This document shows positions 9,127 to 18,095 of a stretch of DNA of 64,000 nucleotides, piece after piece (position 1 is the stretch's first letter; each line of letters starts with the position of its first letter). A program made the position numbers and the translations under genes. The stretch lies in contig NZ_JAHSTS010000003.1 of the NCBI RefSeq assembly GCF_019145435.1, positions 620,001-684,000 on the forward strand, in the 5' to 3' direction. Source of the stretch: Pseudomonas ekonensis. GTDB lineage: Bacteria; Pseudomonadota; Gammaproteobacteria; Pseudomonadales; Pseudomonadaceae. Below the pieces are notes generated by a model, which was not told the origin of the DNA, did not search any database, and was given only the letters and a program-made list of their open reading frames with translations.

Positions 9127-10227
9127 ATGTCCAACAACTTCCTGAATCCGGTCACCACCCAGACCTGGGCCAATGGCCGGCACATAGTCCGTTGCGTCAA
9201 AGTCATCCAGGAAACCTGGGATGTGCGCACGTTCTGCTTCATGGCCGACCAGCCGATCATGTTCTTCTTCAAGCCGGGCCAGTTCGTGACCCTGGAGCTT
9301 GAGATCGACGGCCAGCCGATCATGCGTTCCTACACCATCTCCAGCTCGCCGTCGGTGCCCTACAGCTTCTCGGTGACCATCAAGCGCGTGCCGGGGGGCA
9401 AGGTCTCCAACTGGCTGCACGACACCCTGCACGAAGGCCAGGAGCTGGCGGTGCACGGGCCGGTCGGGCTGTTCAACGCCATCGACTTCCCGAGCCCGAA
9501 AGTGCTGTACCTGAGCGGCGGCGTGGGCATCACCCCGTGCATGTCCATGGCGCGCTGGTTCTACGACACCAACGGCAACGTCGACATGTCGTTCATCCAC
9601 AGCGCCCGCTCGCCCAAGGACATCATCTACCACCGCGAGCTGGAGCACATGGCCTCGCGGATCGACAACTTCAGCCTGCACCTGATCTGCGAGAAGCACG
9701 GGCTGGGCGAGCCGTGGGCCGGCTACCGCGGCTACCTCAACCACAAGATGCTCGAACTGATGGTGCCGGACTTCCTCGAGCGCGAAGTGTTCTGCTGCGG
9801 CCCGACGCCGTACATGAACGCGGTCAAGCGCCTGCTGGAAAACGCCGGCTACGACATGAAGCGCTACCACGAGGAGTCCTTCGGCGCCACGCCGCCGGAA
9901 GCCCAGGCCGACGCCCAGGAACAGGCCGAACAGGCAGCGGAAGCGCCGGAGGTGGATGCGGCGGACCTGCACCTGGTGGAGTTCACCTCCTCGGACAAGA
10001 GCATCCGCGTGGCCCCGGGCGAAACCGTGCACGCGGCGGCGGCCAAGGTCGGCCTGATGATCCCCAAGGCCTGCGGCATGGGCATCTGCGGCACGTGCAA
10101 GGTGCTCAAGCTCGGCGGCGAGGTGGAGATGGACCATAACGGCGGGATCACCGAGGACGACGAGGCCGAGGGGTACATCCTGTCGTGCTGCAGCGTGCCG
10201 AAGGGGGATGTGCGGATTGAATACTGA
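9127..10227 (+). CDS. gbcB: Glycine betaine monooxygenase, reductase subunit
   Basis: 366-residue electron-transfer partner of GbcA. The N-terminal two thirds are a ferredoxin-NADP reductase-type flavin/NAD module (RSYTISSSP flavin motif, GGVGITPCMSMA nucleotide motif, CCGPTPYM). The C-terminal ~90 residues are a plant-type 2Fe-2S ferredoxin with CGMGICGTC and a later Cys. An acidic, Ala/Glu-rich linker (about residues 255-280) joins them. ATG 9127 follows GTGGAGAACAGC and gives the usual family N-terminus; the frame is open upstream to 9070. Confidence 0.95.
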   Translation: MSNNFLNPVTTQTWANGRHIVRCVKVIQETWDVRTFCFMADQPIMFFFKPGQFVTLELEIDGQPIMRSYTISSSPSVPYSFSVTIKRVPGGKVSNWLHDTLHEGQELAVHGPVGLFNAIDFPSPKVLYLSGGVGITPCMSMARWFYDTNGNVDMSFIHSARSPKDIIYHRELEHMASRIDNFSLHLICEKHGLGEPWAGYRGYLNHKMLELMVPDFLEREVFCCGPTPYMNAVKRLLENAGYDMKRYHEESFGATPPEAQADAQEQAEQAAEAPEVDAADLHLVEFTSSDKSIRVAPGETVHAAAAKVGLMIPKACGMGICGTCKVLKLGGEVEMDHNGGITEDDEAEGYILSCCSVPKGDVRIEY

Positions 10228-10236
10228 CCGGTGAGG

Positions 10237-10270
10237 CAACCGATCTGCAGCGTGGCGGATCGGTTGTTAA
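10237..10270. terminator. Possible hairpin after gbcB
   Basis: Nine-base stem CAACCGATC (10237-10245) with GATCGGTTG (10258-10266), a 12-nt loop and then TTAATC. The T-tract is poor, so this is a weak candidate shared by convergent gbcB and the small membrane gene. Confidence 0.4.
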
Positions 10271-10287
10271 TCATGGCGGCGGAACGG

Positions 10288-10707
10288 TCATTCCAGGGGC
10301 ACGCCAAAAAACAGAGACAGCCAATGCAGAAGCAGTGCGGCGAAGAAGCTGTACAGGCATGTTCCTGCAAGTAACCGGGAGTCGTGCTGCTTGTTGCAGT
10401 CAGCAGCGAGCTGTGCAAGCGACAGAAGGCATGTCGATAACAGAAGCAGGACCGAGACCGGGAAAAATAGAGTCAGCCCTGTGAATTCGTGCCAAGGCAC
10501 TTTGTGACTGAGATAGGGTATGGCGATTCTTTGTTCGTAAAGCGCACGTATCGCAATGGCGATCAGAGCCAGTGCGATCGTGAGGAAGACTATTACGAAT
10601 CGAACCTGTGCCTTCGGTGACATTTTGCCTTGGCGCCGGGCGTGCCTGCGGCGAATTCCGTCTTTGGCTCTCTTTCGGTTAGTCATGGTTTTGGGTGTGT
10701 CACTCAT
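10288..10707 (-). CDS. Small polytopic membrane protein, candidate immunity protein
   Basis: 139 residues with a basic N-terminus (many Arg/Lys) and three clear hydrophobic segments (around residues 31-51, 67-90 and 108-130). No family is recognised. It starts 13 bp after the stop of the putative effector gene with a good AGGA ribosome site, so the two are translationally linked. Position as the last gene of an hcp-effector-X set, a membrane protein paired with a membrane-active toxin, and lower GC than neighbours all fit an immunity protein. This is inference; an unrelated membrane protein is possible. A second in-frame ATG at 10686 would shorten it by seven residues. Confidence 0.65.
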   Translation of the reverse strand: MSDTPKTMTNRKRAKDGIRRRHARRQGKMSPKAQVRFVIVFLTIALALIAIAIRALYEQRIAIPYLSHKVPWHEFTGLTLFFPVSVLLLLSTCLLSLAQLAADCNKQHDSRLLAGTCLYSFFAALLLHWLSLFFGVPLE

Positions 10708-10720
10708 ATAGTCCTGATGA

Positions 10721-12133
10721 TCATTGATTGGCCTCGTATATTTTCTCGGCGAACAGTTCTCCGCCTTTTTCGCCCAACATGCCTGCGGCGAGATTTCCGG
10801 CCCCCGCGATAAGAGCACTGCAGAGCAACGTGCCGACACCGCCTGTGGGAATGCCGACTCCAGCACAAATCGTCACGGTCGCACCGGCGGTCAAGATCCG
10901 GCTGGCAAGTGCACCCACACTTACGCCACCCAAGAAGCTTGCGGTCTCCGTGAATCTCACCTTTTCACATTCAGCGGCACTTCCATTTCTGCAAACATCC
11001 TGAATTTTCATGGCAGAGGCTCCGCCCCCCACGGCCGTGCCGATCCATCCGCCATGTTTGATGTGCTGCGACGCTTGGGTGACTGCGCGAACGTGAGTGG
11101 CATAACCGGGTACCTGACCGATGCCGCCAGCCCTTCTCCAGCGGTGAACCAGATGCGGGTGGTCGATGCCGAGTGCGATTTTGAGGTTTGGATAATCAGG
11201 GAGAGCAATGGCCTTTTTCGTGAATTGGGTGAGTTGCCCGTCCAGCCGTTTGAGCAATTCGGCACGCTGCTTTTTGAACGACTTCGAGTTCAGGCTGCCG
11301 TTGGTCTGGAGAGTCCGGGTATGCAAGGCCTCAATGTCTTTCAGCGTCGCTTTAAGGGTGTCCAGATGATTGGCTGCCATCGCAGTCCCCACGCCAATGA
11401 CTTTCGACCCGTGTGAAAGCGTTTGTCTGATGACGTCATAGTGCTGCGCAAAAAAGTCCGCTTCCTCCATCGTCAACGGTTCCAGCGCCAAGCTGACGAT
11501 GCGTGCGGTCTCCATCAGCAACGATTCCTCATAGGTGCACTGCTGATTGTCCGGATCGCTCAAAACAATCAGCGACCCGGCCTTCACCATGTCCTCCAGC
11601 GGATTCAGGCGTTTGAAGGTGGCGATGACATTGGGCTTGGGCGACGGGAACAGGCGCGCCTGAAGTGCCTCGGCGGGCAGGCTTTCGGGCACGATGTAGA
11701 ACCCCGGCTCTTCAGGTGCCGGCGCCTCCTGCGGCCAGAGCTCGCTGGGGAAGAACCGCAGGTCGTTGACGGGGTGCGGGGAGGGGCCGGACATCGCTGC
11801 CGGGCGCGACACGTTCAGGTTCTGCCGGTGGACGGCCCGCAGCAACCGTTGCGGGTCGGAATGGGCTGCGGGCTGCGCGGACAACGGTCTGGCCCTCGCC
11901 GTGCGGGGGCTGCGCGACAGGGCGCGGGACTGGTTCAGCAAGTCCCGCTGTTCCTGCGCAAGGGCCAGGATCCCTTGCTCCGGGCTCAGGTGGCCGGCGG
12001 CCACTTCATCGGCGATGCGCTTGGCGTAGCGTGCGACCTGTTGGGTGAACCGCACGCGTGCCATGCCGAAAGCCAGATGGCGGGCGCCGCTGGTCAGGGC
12101 CTGGCCCAGCAAGCGGCCGGCGGCGTCCTGCAC
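10721..12133 (-). CDS. Putative Hcp-linked T6SS effector with C-terminal membrane hairpin
   Basis: About 470 residues, no recognised domain. The N-terminal ~130 residues are mostly helical with a Pro/Arg-rich stretch. The middle is a Lys-rich helical region. The last ~110 residues contain glycine-rich hydrophobic segments (e.g. FLGGVSVGALASRILTAGA and GIPTGGVGTLLCSALIAGAG), typical of pore-forming or membrane-inserting toxins. There is no signal peptide. It follows hcp directly and precedes a small membrane protein. The start is uncertain: GTG 12133 lies 27 bp after the hcp stop, TTG 12163 overlaps that stop, and neither has a strong ribosome site. The open frame runs to 12388 inside hcp, but that part is out of frame with hcp and not likely translated. 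Low GC suggests transfer. Confidence 0.65.
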   Translation of the reverse strand: MQDAAGRLLGQALTSGARHLAFGMARVRFTQQVARYAKRIADEVAAGHLSPEQGILALAQEQRDLLNQSRALSRSPRTARARPLSAQPAAHSDPQRLLRAVHRQNLNVSRPAAMSGPSPHPVNDLRFFPSELWPQEAPAPEEPGFYIVPESLPAEALQARLFPSPKPNVIATFKRLNPLEDMVKAGSLIVLSDPDNQQCTYEESLLMETARIVSLALEPLTMEEADFFAQHYDVIRQTLSHGSKVIGVGTAMAANHLDTLKATLKDIEALHTRTLQTNGSLNSKSFKKQRAELLKRLDGQLTQFTKKAIALPDYPNLKIALGIDHPHLVHRWRRAGGIGQVPGYATHVRAVTQASQHIKHGGWIGTAVGGGASAMKIQDVCRNGSAAECEKVRFTETASFLGGVSVGALASRILTAGATVTICAGVGIPTGGVGTLLCSALIAGAGNLAAGMLGEKGGELFAEKIYEANQ

Positions 12134-12159
12134 GTCACAGGGATCGGATGGCCGTGGGT

Positions 12160-12645
12160 TCAACCCGCTTCGCCCCACGAGGTGTAGCCGGTGGTGCCGG
12201 CAATGTGGTGCACCCAACTGATGCCGCGGTAACGGATGGCCAGCTGTTCCTGGGGCTGGGCGTCGTTCTGCAGGATGACGTGCGGCACATCCTGCGAGAC
12301 CTCGGTGAGGAGCGCGCCGTCGAGGGCGATCGTATAGAACTTTTCCTGCTGGCCTTGGGGCGAGGTGCGATACAGGCTGATCGTGCACTCCAGCTCTTCG
12401 CTGTTCGAATGGGCCTGGGCCAGCAGCGGGGAGGATTTGTCCACCGCTTTGGTGACGATGACCGGTTGGTGGACGGCCTTGCCGAGGTTGTTGTCGCGGC
12501 GCATTTCATGGCTCAAGGCAAACACCATGATTTCGTCGGTATGGGCGGATTGGTATTTGTTGCCGACGGACTCGGGGGTCGAGCACCCCGCTGAAATGAG
12601 GCCTTGTGTCTTGCCGGTGATGGTCATGTAGGCAGGGTTCGCCAT
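12160..12645 (-). CDS. hcp: Hcp-family type VI secretion tube protein
   Basis: 161 residues, full length for Hcp, with the family's N-terminal YMTITGKTQG and the EIMVFALSHEMRR strand. Hcp hexamers stack to form the expelled tube of the type VI secretion system and can also carry or chaperone effectors. Ribosome site AGGAG lies 8 nt before the ATG. No other T6SS structural gene (tss, clpV, vgrG, PAAR) is in the window, so this is an orphan hcp that would need a secretion apparatus encoded elsewhere. The next gene on the same strand is the putative effector. Confidence 0.93.
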   Translation of the reverse strand: MANPAYMTITGKTQGLISAGCSTPESVGNKYQSAHTDEIMVFALSHEMRRDNNLGKAVHQPVIVTKAVDKSSPLLAQAHSNSEELECTISLYRTSPQGQQEKFYTIALDGALLTEVSQDVPHVILQNDAQPQEQLAIRYRGISWVHHIAGTTGYTSWGEAG

Positions 12646-12735
12646 AGCCTTCGCTCCTTGAATGTGGAGCGGGCAGTCTATGAAGAACCCTGTTTACTTG
12701 ATGTCGGACGAGGCGTAGTCCGATTCTGAAATCGC

Positions 12736-13560
12736 TCAGTCGATGAACAGGTCGGGCATCAGTTTGGCGTCGCTGTCCGGTTCGAAGCGGTAGTGGCCGA
12801 ATTCGGTCGCGCCGTGTTCGCGCAGGATCTCCTCATCGATCAGCAGGCGCCCGGTGATCTGCCGCCCGCGGCTGCTCAGGATCGCATGGGCCGCATCCGC
12901 CATGATCGCCGGGGTGCGTGCATGTTTGAACGACTCGCGGTTGCCCAGCTGAAACTCGATGGCGGCGGTGGCGATCATGGTCTGCGGCCACAGGGAGTTG
13001 ACGCTGATGCCATGGGCGGCGAATTCCTCGCTCATGCCCAGGGTGAGCATGCTCATGCCGTACTTGGTGACGGTGTAGGGGCTGTACTGGGCGAACCACT
13101 TGCTCGCCAGGTTCAGCGGCGGCGACAGGTTGAGGATGTGCCCGGCGGATTTCTTCAGGTAGGGCAGGGCGGCCTGGCTGCACAGCAGCACGGCGCGGGT
13201 GTTGATCTGGTGCATCAGGTCGAAGCGCTTGAGCTCGATGTGGGCGACACCCGTCAGCTTGATCGCCCCGGCGTTGTTCACCAGGGCATCGATGGCGCCG
13301 AAGCGCTCGTCGGCCTGGGCCAGCGCCTGGCGCACGGCGTCTTCGTCGCGCACATCCACTTGCAGGGCCAGCGCCTGACCGCCGGCCGCCTCGACTTCCC
13401 TGGCCACGCTGTGGATGGTGCCGGGCAGTTTCGGGTGGGGTTCGGCGCTCTTGGCCGCGATCACGATGTTGGCCCCGTCCTTCGCGGCCCGCAGCGCGAT
13501 CTCGCGCCCGATGCCGCGGCTGGCGCCGGTGATGAACAGGGTCTTGCCTTTGAGGGACAT
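12736..13560 (-). CDS. SDR-family oxidoreductase (HSDL2-like)
   Basis: 274-residue short-chain dehydrogenase/reductase. The Rossmann motif TGASRGIG is near the N-terminus, NNAG follows, and the catalytic Tyr and Lys appear in YTVTKYG. The extended SAEPHPKLPG insert after strand 2 is characteristic of the hydroxysteroid-dehydrogenase-like protein 2 group. It uses NAD(P)H and the substrate is unknown. ATG 13560 has AGGAG 7 nt upstream; the frame extends to 13605 without a better site. It lies between the hcp cassette and ltaE on the same strand, and may have arrived with the cassette. Confidence 0.85.
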   Translation of the reverse strand: MSLKGKTLFITGASRGIGREIALRAAKDGANIVIAAKSAEPHPKLPGTIHSVAREVEAAGGQALALQVDVRDEDAVRQALAQADERFGAIDALVNNAGAIKLTGVAHIELKRFDLMHQINTRAVLLCSQAALPYLKKSAGHILNLSPPLNLASKWFAQYSPYTVTKYGMSMLTLGMSEEFAAHGISVNSLWPQTMIATAAIEFQLGNRESFKHARTPAIMADAAHAILSSRGRQITGRLLIDEEILREHGATEFGHYRFEPDSDAKLMPDLFID

Positions 13561-13639
13561 GCGTTCGCTCCTGCTTGTTGTTATGTGAGCGGGAAGGCTC
13601 GACACACACTGTAGACCAGGCAGGAGGGCATGCAGGGGC

Positions 13640-13680
13640 GGGGGCTTGCGGCGAGGGAGCAGGCTCCCCCGCCGCAGGGG
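13640..13680. repeat. REP hairpin
   Basis: Palindrome GCGGCGAGGGAGC / GCTCCCCCGCCGC, a REP-type hairpin between the ltaE stop and the SDR gene. Confidence 0.6.
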
Positions 13681-13684
13681 CGTG

Positions 13685-14725
13685 TTACGCGGACATCACC
13701 TCGCGGATGTCCCGGGCCAGCTCGCGCACCCGCTCTTCCTCGGTGTCCCACGAGCACATGAACCGCGCGCCGCCCTTGCCGATGAAGGTGTAGAAGCGCC
13801 AGCCACGGGCGGTCAGCGCGGCGAGGGCCGGCTCCGACAGTTGCAGGAACACGCCGTTGGCCTGCACCGGGAACATCAGCTCGACGCCCGGGATGTCGCT
13901 GACCAGTTCCGCCAGCAACTGCGCGCAGCGGTTGGCGTGGCGGGCGTACTTGAGCCAGGCGTCGTTCTCCAGGATGCCGACCCACGGCGCCGACAGGAAG
14001 CGCATCTTCGAGGCCAGTTGCCCGGCCTGCTTGCAGCGGTAGTCGAAGTCTTCGGCCAGTTCGTGGTTGAAGAACAGGATCGCCTCGCCGACCGCCATGC
14101 CGTTCTTCGTGCCGCCGAAGCACAGCACGTCGACGCCGGCCTTCCAGGTCAGGTCCGCCGGCGAGCAGCCCAGGAACGCGCAGGCGTTGGAGAACCTTGC
14201 GCCGTCCATGTGCAGGTTCAGGCCCAGTTCTTTGCAGGTGGCGCTGATGGCGCGCACTTCGTCCGGGGTGTAGACGCTGCCGACTTCGGTGGCCTGGGTC
14301 AGGGTCACGACGCGCGGCTTGGGGTAGTGGATGTCCTGGCGCTTGAGGGCGATTTCGCGGATCGAGGCCGGGGTCAGCTTGCCGTTCTCGGTGCCGGCGA
14401 TCAGCAGCTTGGAGCCGTTGGAGAAGAACTCCGGCGCGCCGCACTCGTCGGTCTCGACGTGGGCGGTCTCCGAGCAGATCACGCTGTGGTAGCTCTGGCA
14501 CATCGAGGCCAGGGCCAGGGAGTTGGCGGCGGTGCCGTTGAAGGCGAAGAACACTTCGCAGTCGGTCTCGAACAGCCTGCGGAAATGGTCCGAGGCGCGG
14601 GCCGTCCACTCGTCGTCGCCGTAGGCGCGCTGGTGGCCCTGGTTGGCCTGTTCCATGGCGGCCCAGGCCTCGGGGCAGATGCCGGAATAGTTGTCGCTGG
14701 CGAATTGTTGGCTCTTGTCGGTCAT
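13685..14725 (-). CDS. ltaE: Low-specificity L-threonine aldolase
   Basis: 346-residue PLP enzyme cleaving L-threonine or allo-threonine to glycine and acetaldehyde. It feeds glycine into the same pool as the sox/glyA genes next door. The PLP lysine is in FGGTKNGM. Other fold-type I features are AHVETDECG and HMDGARFSNA. ATG 14725 gives the usual Pseudomonas length, although the frame opens at 14770. In P. aeruginosa the orthologue lies between gbcB and glyA1, as here, apart from the inserted hcp cassette. Confidence 0.93.
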   Translation of the reverse strand: MTDKSQQFASDNYSGICPEAWAAMEQANQGHQRAYGDDEWTARASDHFRRLFETDCEVFFAFNGTAANSLALASMCQSYHSVICSETAHVETDECGAPEFFSNGSKLLIAGTENGKLTPASIREIALKRQDIHYPKPRVVTLTQATEVGSVYTPDEVRAISATCKELGLNLHMDGARFSNACAFLGCSPADLTWKAGVDVLCFGGTKNGMAVGEAILFFNHELAEDFDYRCKQAGQLASKMRFLSAPWVGILENDAWLKYARHANRCAQLLAELVSDIPGVELMFPVQANGVFLQLSEPALAALTARGWRFYTFIGKGGARFMCSWDTEEERVRELARDIREVMSA

Positions 14726-15226
14726 GGCCGGCTTCCGTGATCGGGGCACTTGTGGTGACCCGTTGGTCAATGAGGGTACGCACTGTACCGAAGATCGTCC
14801 GGGGCGCGCACGGGATGTCGCTTGCGGAACTGTACAGCGATGCCGTCCGCTTGTGCACCTGCCCCCTCTCAGTCATGCGGCGCCTGGGCCGACGCCATCG
14901 CGGGCAAGCCCGCTCGCGCAATGATCGGGGTTGTCTACCGCTGTTGTGCAGACCCGCGGGGCCTGTGGGAGCGGGCTTGCCCGCGATGGCGTCGGCGAAG
15001 CCGCCGCAGGACAGCCGCGAAACAGTTGTGCCCGCCGGCATCGCCAGGCGTCGGGTCTTGCGTCTGGCCCGCCGGTTTCGCGCCATGTCGTAAACGCGCC
15101 TTTGCGTGGCGCCCGTAGGCATTTGACGTGTCCGCACCGGTCATACCATCGCATCCAAAGGGCACCGCCGAAACGCCGGTGCCTGACCGAGACGAATGGC
15201 GCACAGACGCCGCTGGGAGAGACGCG
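14726..15226. other. ltaE/glyA intergenic region
   Basis: A 500-bp gap between divergent genes. The only clear structure is a REPIN at 14888-14996. The glyA-sox promoter should lie between about 15000 and 15226, but no strong -35/-10 pair stands out. No riboswitch-like fold was recognised. Confidence 0.5.
14888..14996. repeat. REPIN: 28-bp perfect inverted repeat
   Basis: The arm at 14888-14915 (starting GCCGACGCCATCGCGGGCAA) is exactly complementary to the arm at 14969-14996. They are separated by 53 bp. Size and sequence are typical of Pseudomonas REPINs mobilised by RAYT transposases; no RAYT gene is in the window. Confidence 0.85.
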
Positions 15227-16480
<1,254 letters not shown>

Positions 16481-16500
16481 GCGGTTCTGGAGTAATGACT

Positions 16501-17751
16501 ATGCAACGCTATTCGGGCTTCGGCCTCTTCAAGCACTCCCTCAGCCACCATGAGAACTGGCAGCGCATGTGGCGCACGCCGACCCCGAAAAAGGTCTACG
16601 ACGTGGTCATCGTCGGCGGCGGCGGGCACGGCCTGGCGACCGCCTACTACCTGGCCAAGGAGCACGGCATCACCAACGTGGCCGTGGTCGAGAAGGGCTG
16701 GCTGGGCGGCGGCAACACCGCCCGCAACACCACCATCGTGCGTTCCAACTACCTGTGGGACGAATCGGCGCACCTGTACGAGCACGCGATGAAACTGTGG
16801 GAAGGCCTGTCCCAGGACCTGAACTACAACGTGATGTTCTCCCAGCGCGGCGTCTACAACCTGTGCCACACCCTGCAGGACATCCGCGACTCCGAGCGCC
16901 GGGTCAGCGCCAACCGCCTCAACGGCATCGACGGCGAACTGCTCGACGCCAAACAGGTGGCGGACGAGATCCCGTACCTGGACTGCTCCAGGAACACCCG
17001 CTACCCGGTGATGGGCGCCACCGTCCAGCGCCGCGGCGGCGTGGCCCGCCACGATGCCGTGGCCTGGGGCTTCGCCCGTGCGGCCGACGCCCTGGGCGTG
17101 GACCTGATCCAGCAGACCGAAGTGATCGGTTTCCGCAAGGAAAACGGCGTGTGCATCGGCGTTGAGACCAACAAGGGCTTCATCGGCGCCAAGCGCGTCG
17201 GCGTGGTCACCGCCGGCAACTCCGGCCACATGGCCAGGCTCGCCGGCTTCCGCCTGCCGCTCGAATCCCACCCGCTGCAGGCGCTGGTGTCCGAGCCGAT
17301 CAAGCCGATCATCGACAGCGTGATCATGTCCAACGCCGTGCACGGCTACATCAGCCAGTCCGACAAGGGCGACCTTGTGATCGGCGCCGGCATCGACGGC
17401 TACAACGGCTACGGCCAGCGCGGTTCGTACCCGGTGATCGAGCACACCATCCAGGCCATCGTCGAGATGTTCCCGGTGCTGTCCCGCGTGCGCATGAACC
17501 GCCAGTGGGGCGGCATCGTCGACACCACCCCGGACGCCTGCCCGATCATCTCGAAAACCCCGGTGCCGAACATGTTCTTCAACTGCGGCTGGGGCACCGG
17601 CGGCTTCAAGGCCACCCCGGGCTCGGGCAACGTGTTCGCCGCCAGCCTGGCCAAGGGCGAGATGCACCCGCTGGCCGCTCCGTTTTCCATCGACCGCTTC
17701 CACAGCGGCGCCCTCATCGACGAACACGGCGCCGCCGCCGTCGCCCACTAA
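16501..17751 (+). CDS. soxB: Sarcosine oxidase, beta subunit
   Basis: 416-residue flavin subunit of heterotetrameric sarcosine oxidase, which oxidises sarcosine to glycine. The dinucleotide-binding motif [17 protein letters not shown] lies at about residues 35-51, and the C-terminal [17 protein letters not shown] segment is typical. There are two nearby ATGs; 16501 is preferred because TGGAG lies 8 nt upstream, whereas 16495 is too close. It follows glyA by 20 bp. Confidence 0.95.
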   Translation: MQRYSGFGLFKHSLSHHENWQRMWRTPTPKKVYDVVIVGGGGHGLATAYYLAKEHGITNVAVVEKGWLGGGNTARNTTIVRSNYLWDESAHLYEHAMKLWEGLSQDLNYNVMFSQRGVYNLCHTLQDIRDSERRVSANRLNGIDGELLDAKQVADEIPYLDCSRNTRYPVMGATVQRRGGVARHDAVAWGFARAADALGVDLIQQTEVIGFRKENGVCIGVETNKGFIGAKRVGVVTAGNSGHMARLAGFRLPLESHPLQALVSEPIKPIIDSVIMSNAVHGYISQSDKGDLVIGAGIDGYNGYGQRGSYPVIEHTIQAIVEMFPVLSRVRMNRQWGGIVDTTPDACPIISKTPVPNMFFNCGWGTGGFKATPGSGNVFAASLAKGEMHPLAAPFSIDRFHSGALIDEHGAAAVAH

Positions 17752-17765
17752 CAGGAGACTTCACC

Positions 17766-18095
17766 ATGTTGCACATCTTCTGTCCTCACTGCGGCGAACT
17801 GCGCTCCGAAGAGGAATTCCATGCATCCGGCCAGGCGCACATCCCGCGTCCGCTGGATCCGAACGCCTGCACCGACGAGCAGTGGGGCGACTACATGTTC
17901 TTCCGCGACAACCCGCGCGGCCTGCACCATGAGCTGTGGGACCACGTCGCCGGTTGCCGCCAGTACTTCAACGTCACCCGCGACACCGTGACCTACGAGA
18001 TCCTCGAAACCTACAAGATCGGCGCCAAGCCGCAATTCACCGACAAGGCCGACAGTCCGAAAGCGGCCGCTCAGGCTCTGGGAGAGAAGGTATGA
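17766..18095 (+). CDS. soxD: Sarcosine oxidase, delta subunit
   Basis: 109-residue zinc-binding subunit. CPHCGE near the N-terminus and the later H(x)3C pair (DHVAGC) fit the zinc site of the family. ATG 17766 follows AGGAG by 7 nt. Its stop overlaps the start of soxA (ATGA), which implies coupled translation. Confidence 0.93.
   Translation: MLHIFCPHCGELRSEEEFHASGQAHIPRPLDPNACTDEQWGDYMFFRDNPRGLHHELWDHVAGCRQYFNVTRDTVTYEILETYKIGAKPQFTDKADSPKAAAQALGEKV

Noticed and set aside
12164..12388. 5' extension of the effector frame into hcp
   Set aside because: It would overlap hcp in another frame over more than 200 bp, with no ribosome site; the residues look like a shadow translation.
15000..15226. 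Glycine riboswitch before glyA
   Set aside because: No tandem aptamer-like conserved core was recognised; the leader is dominated by the REPIN and GC-rich spacer.
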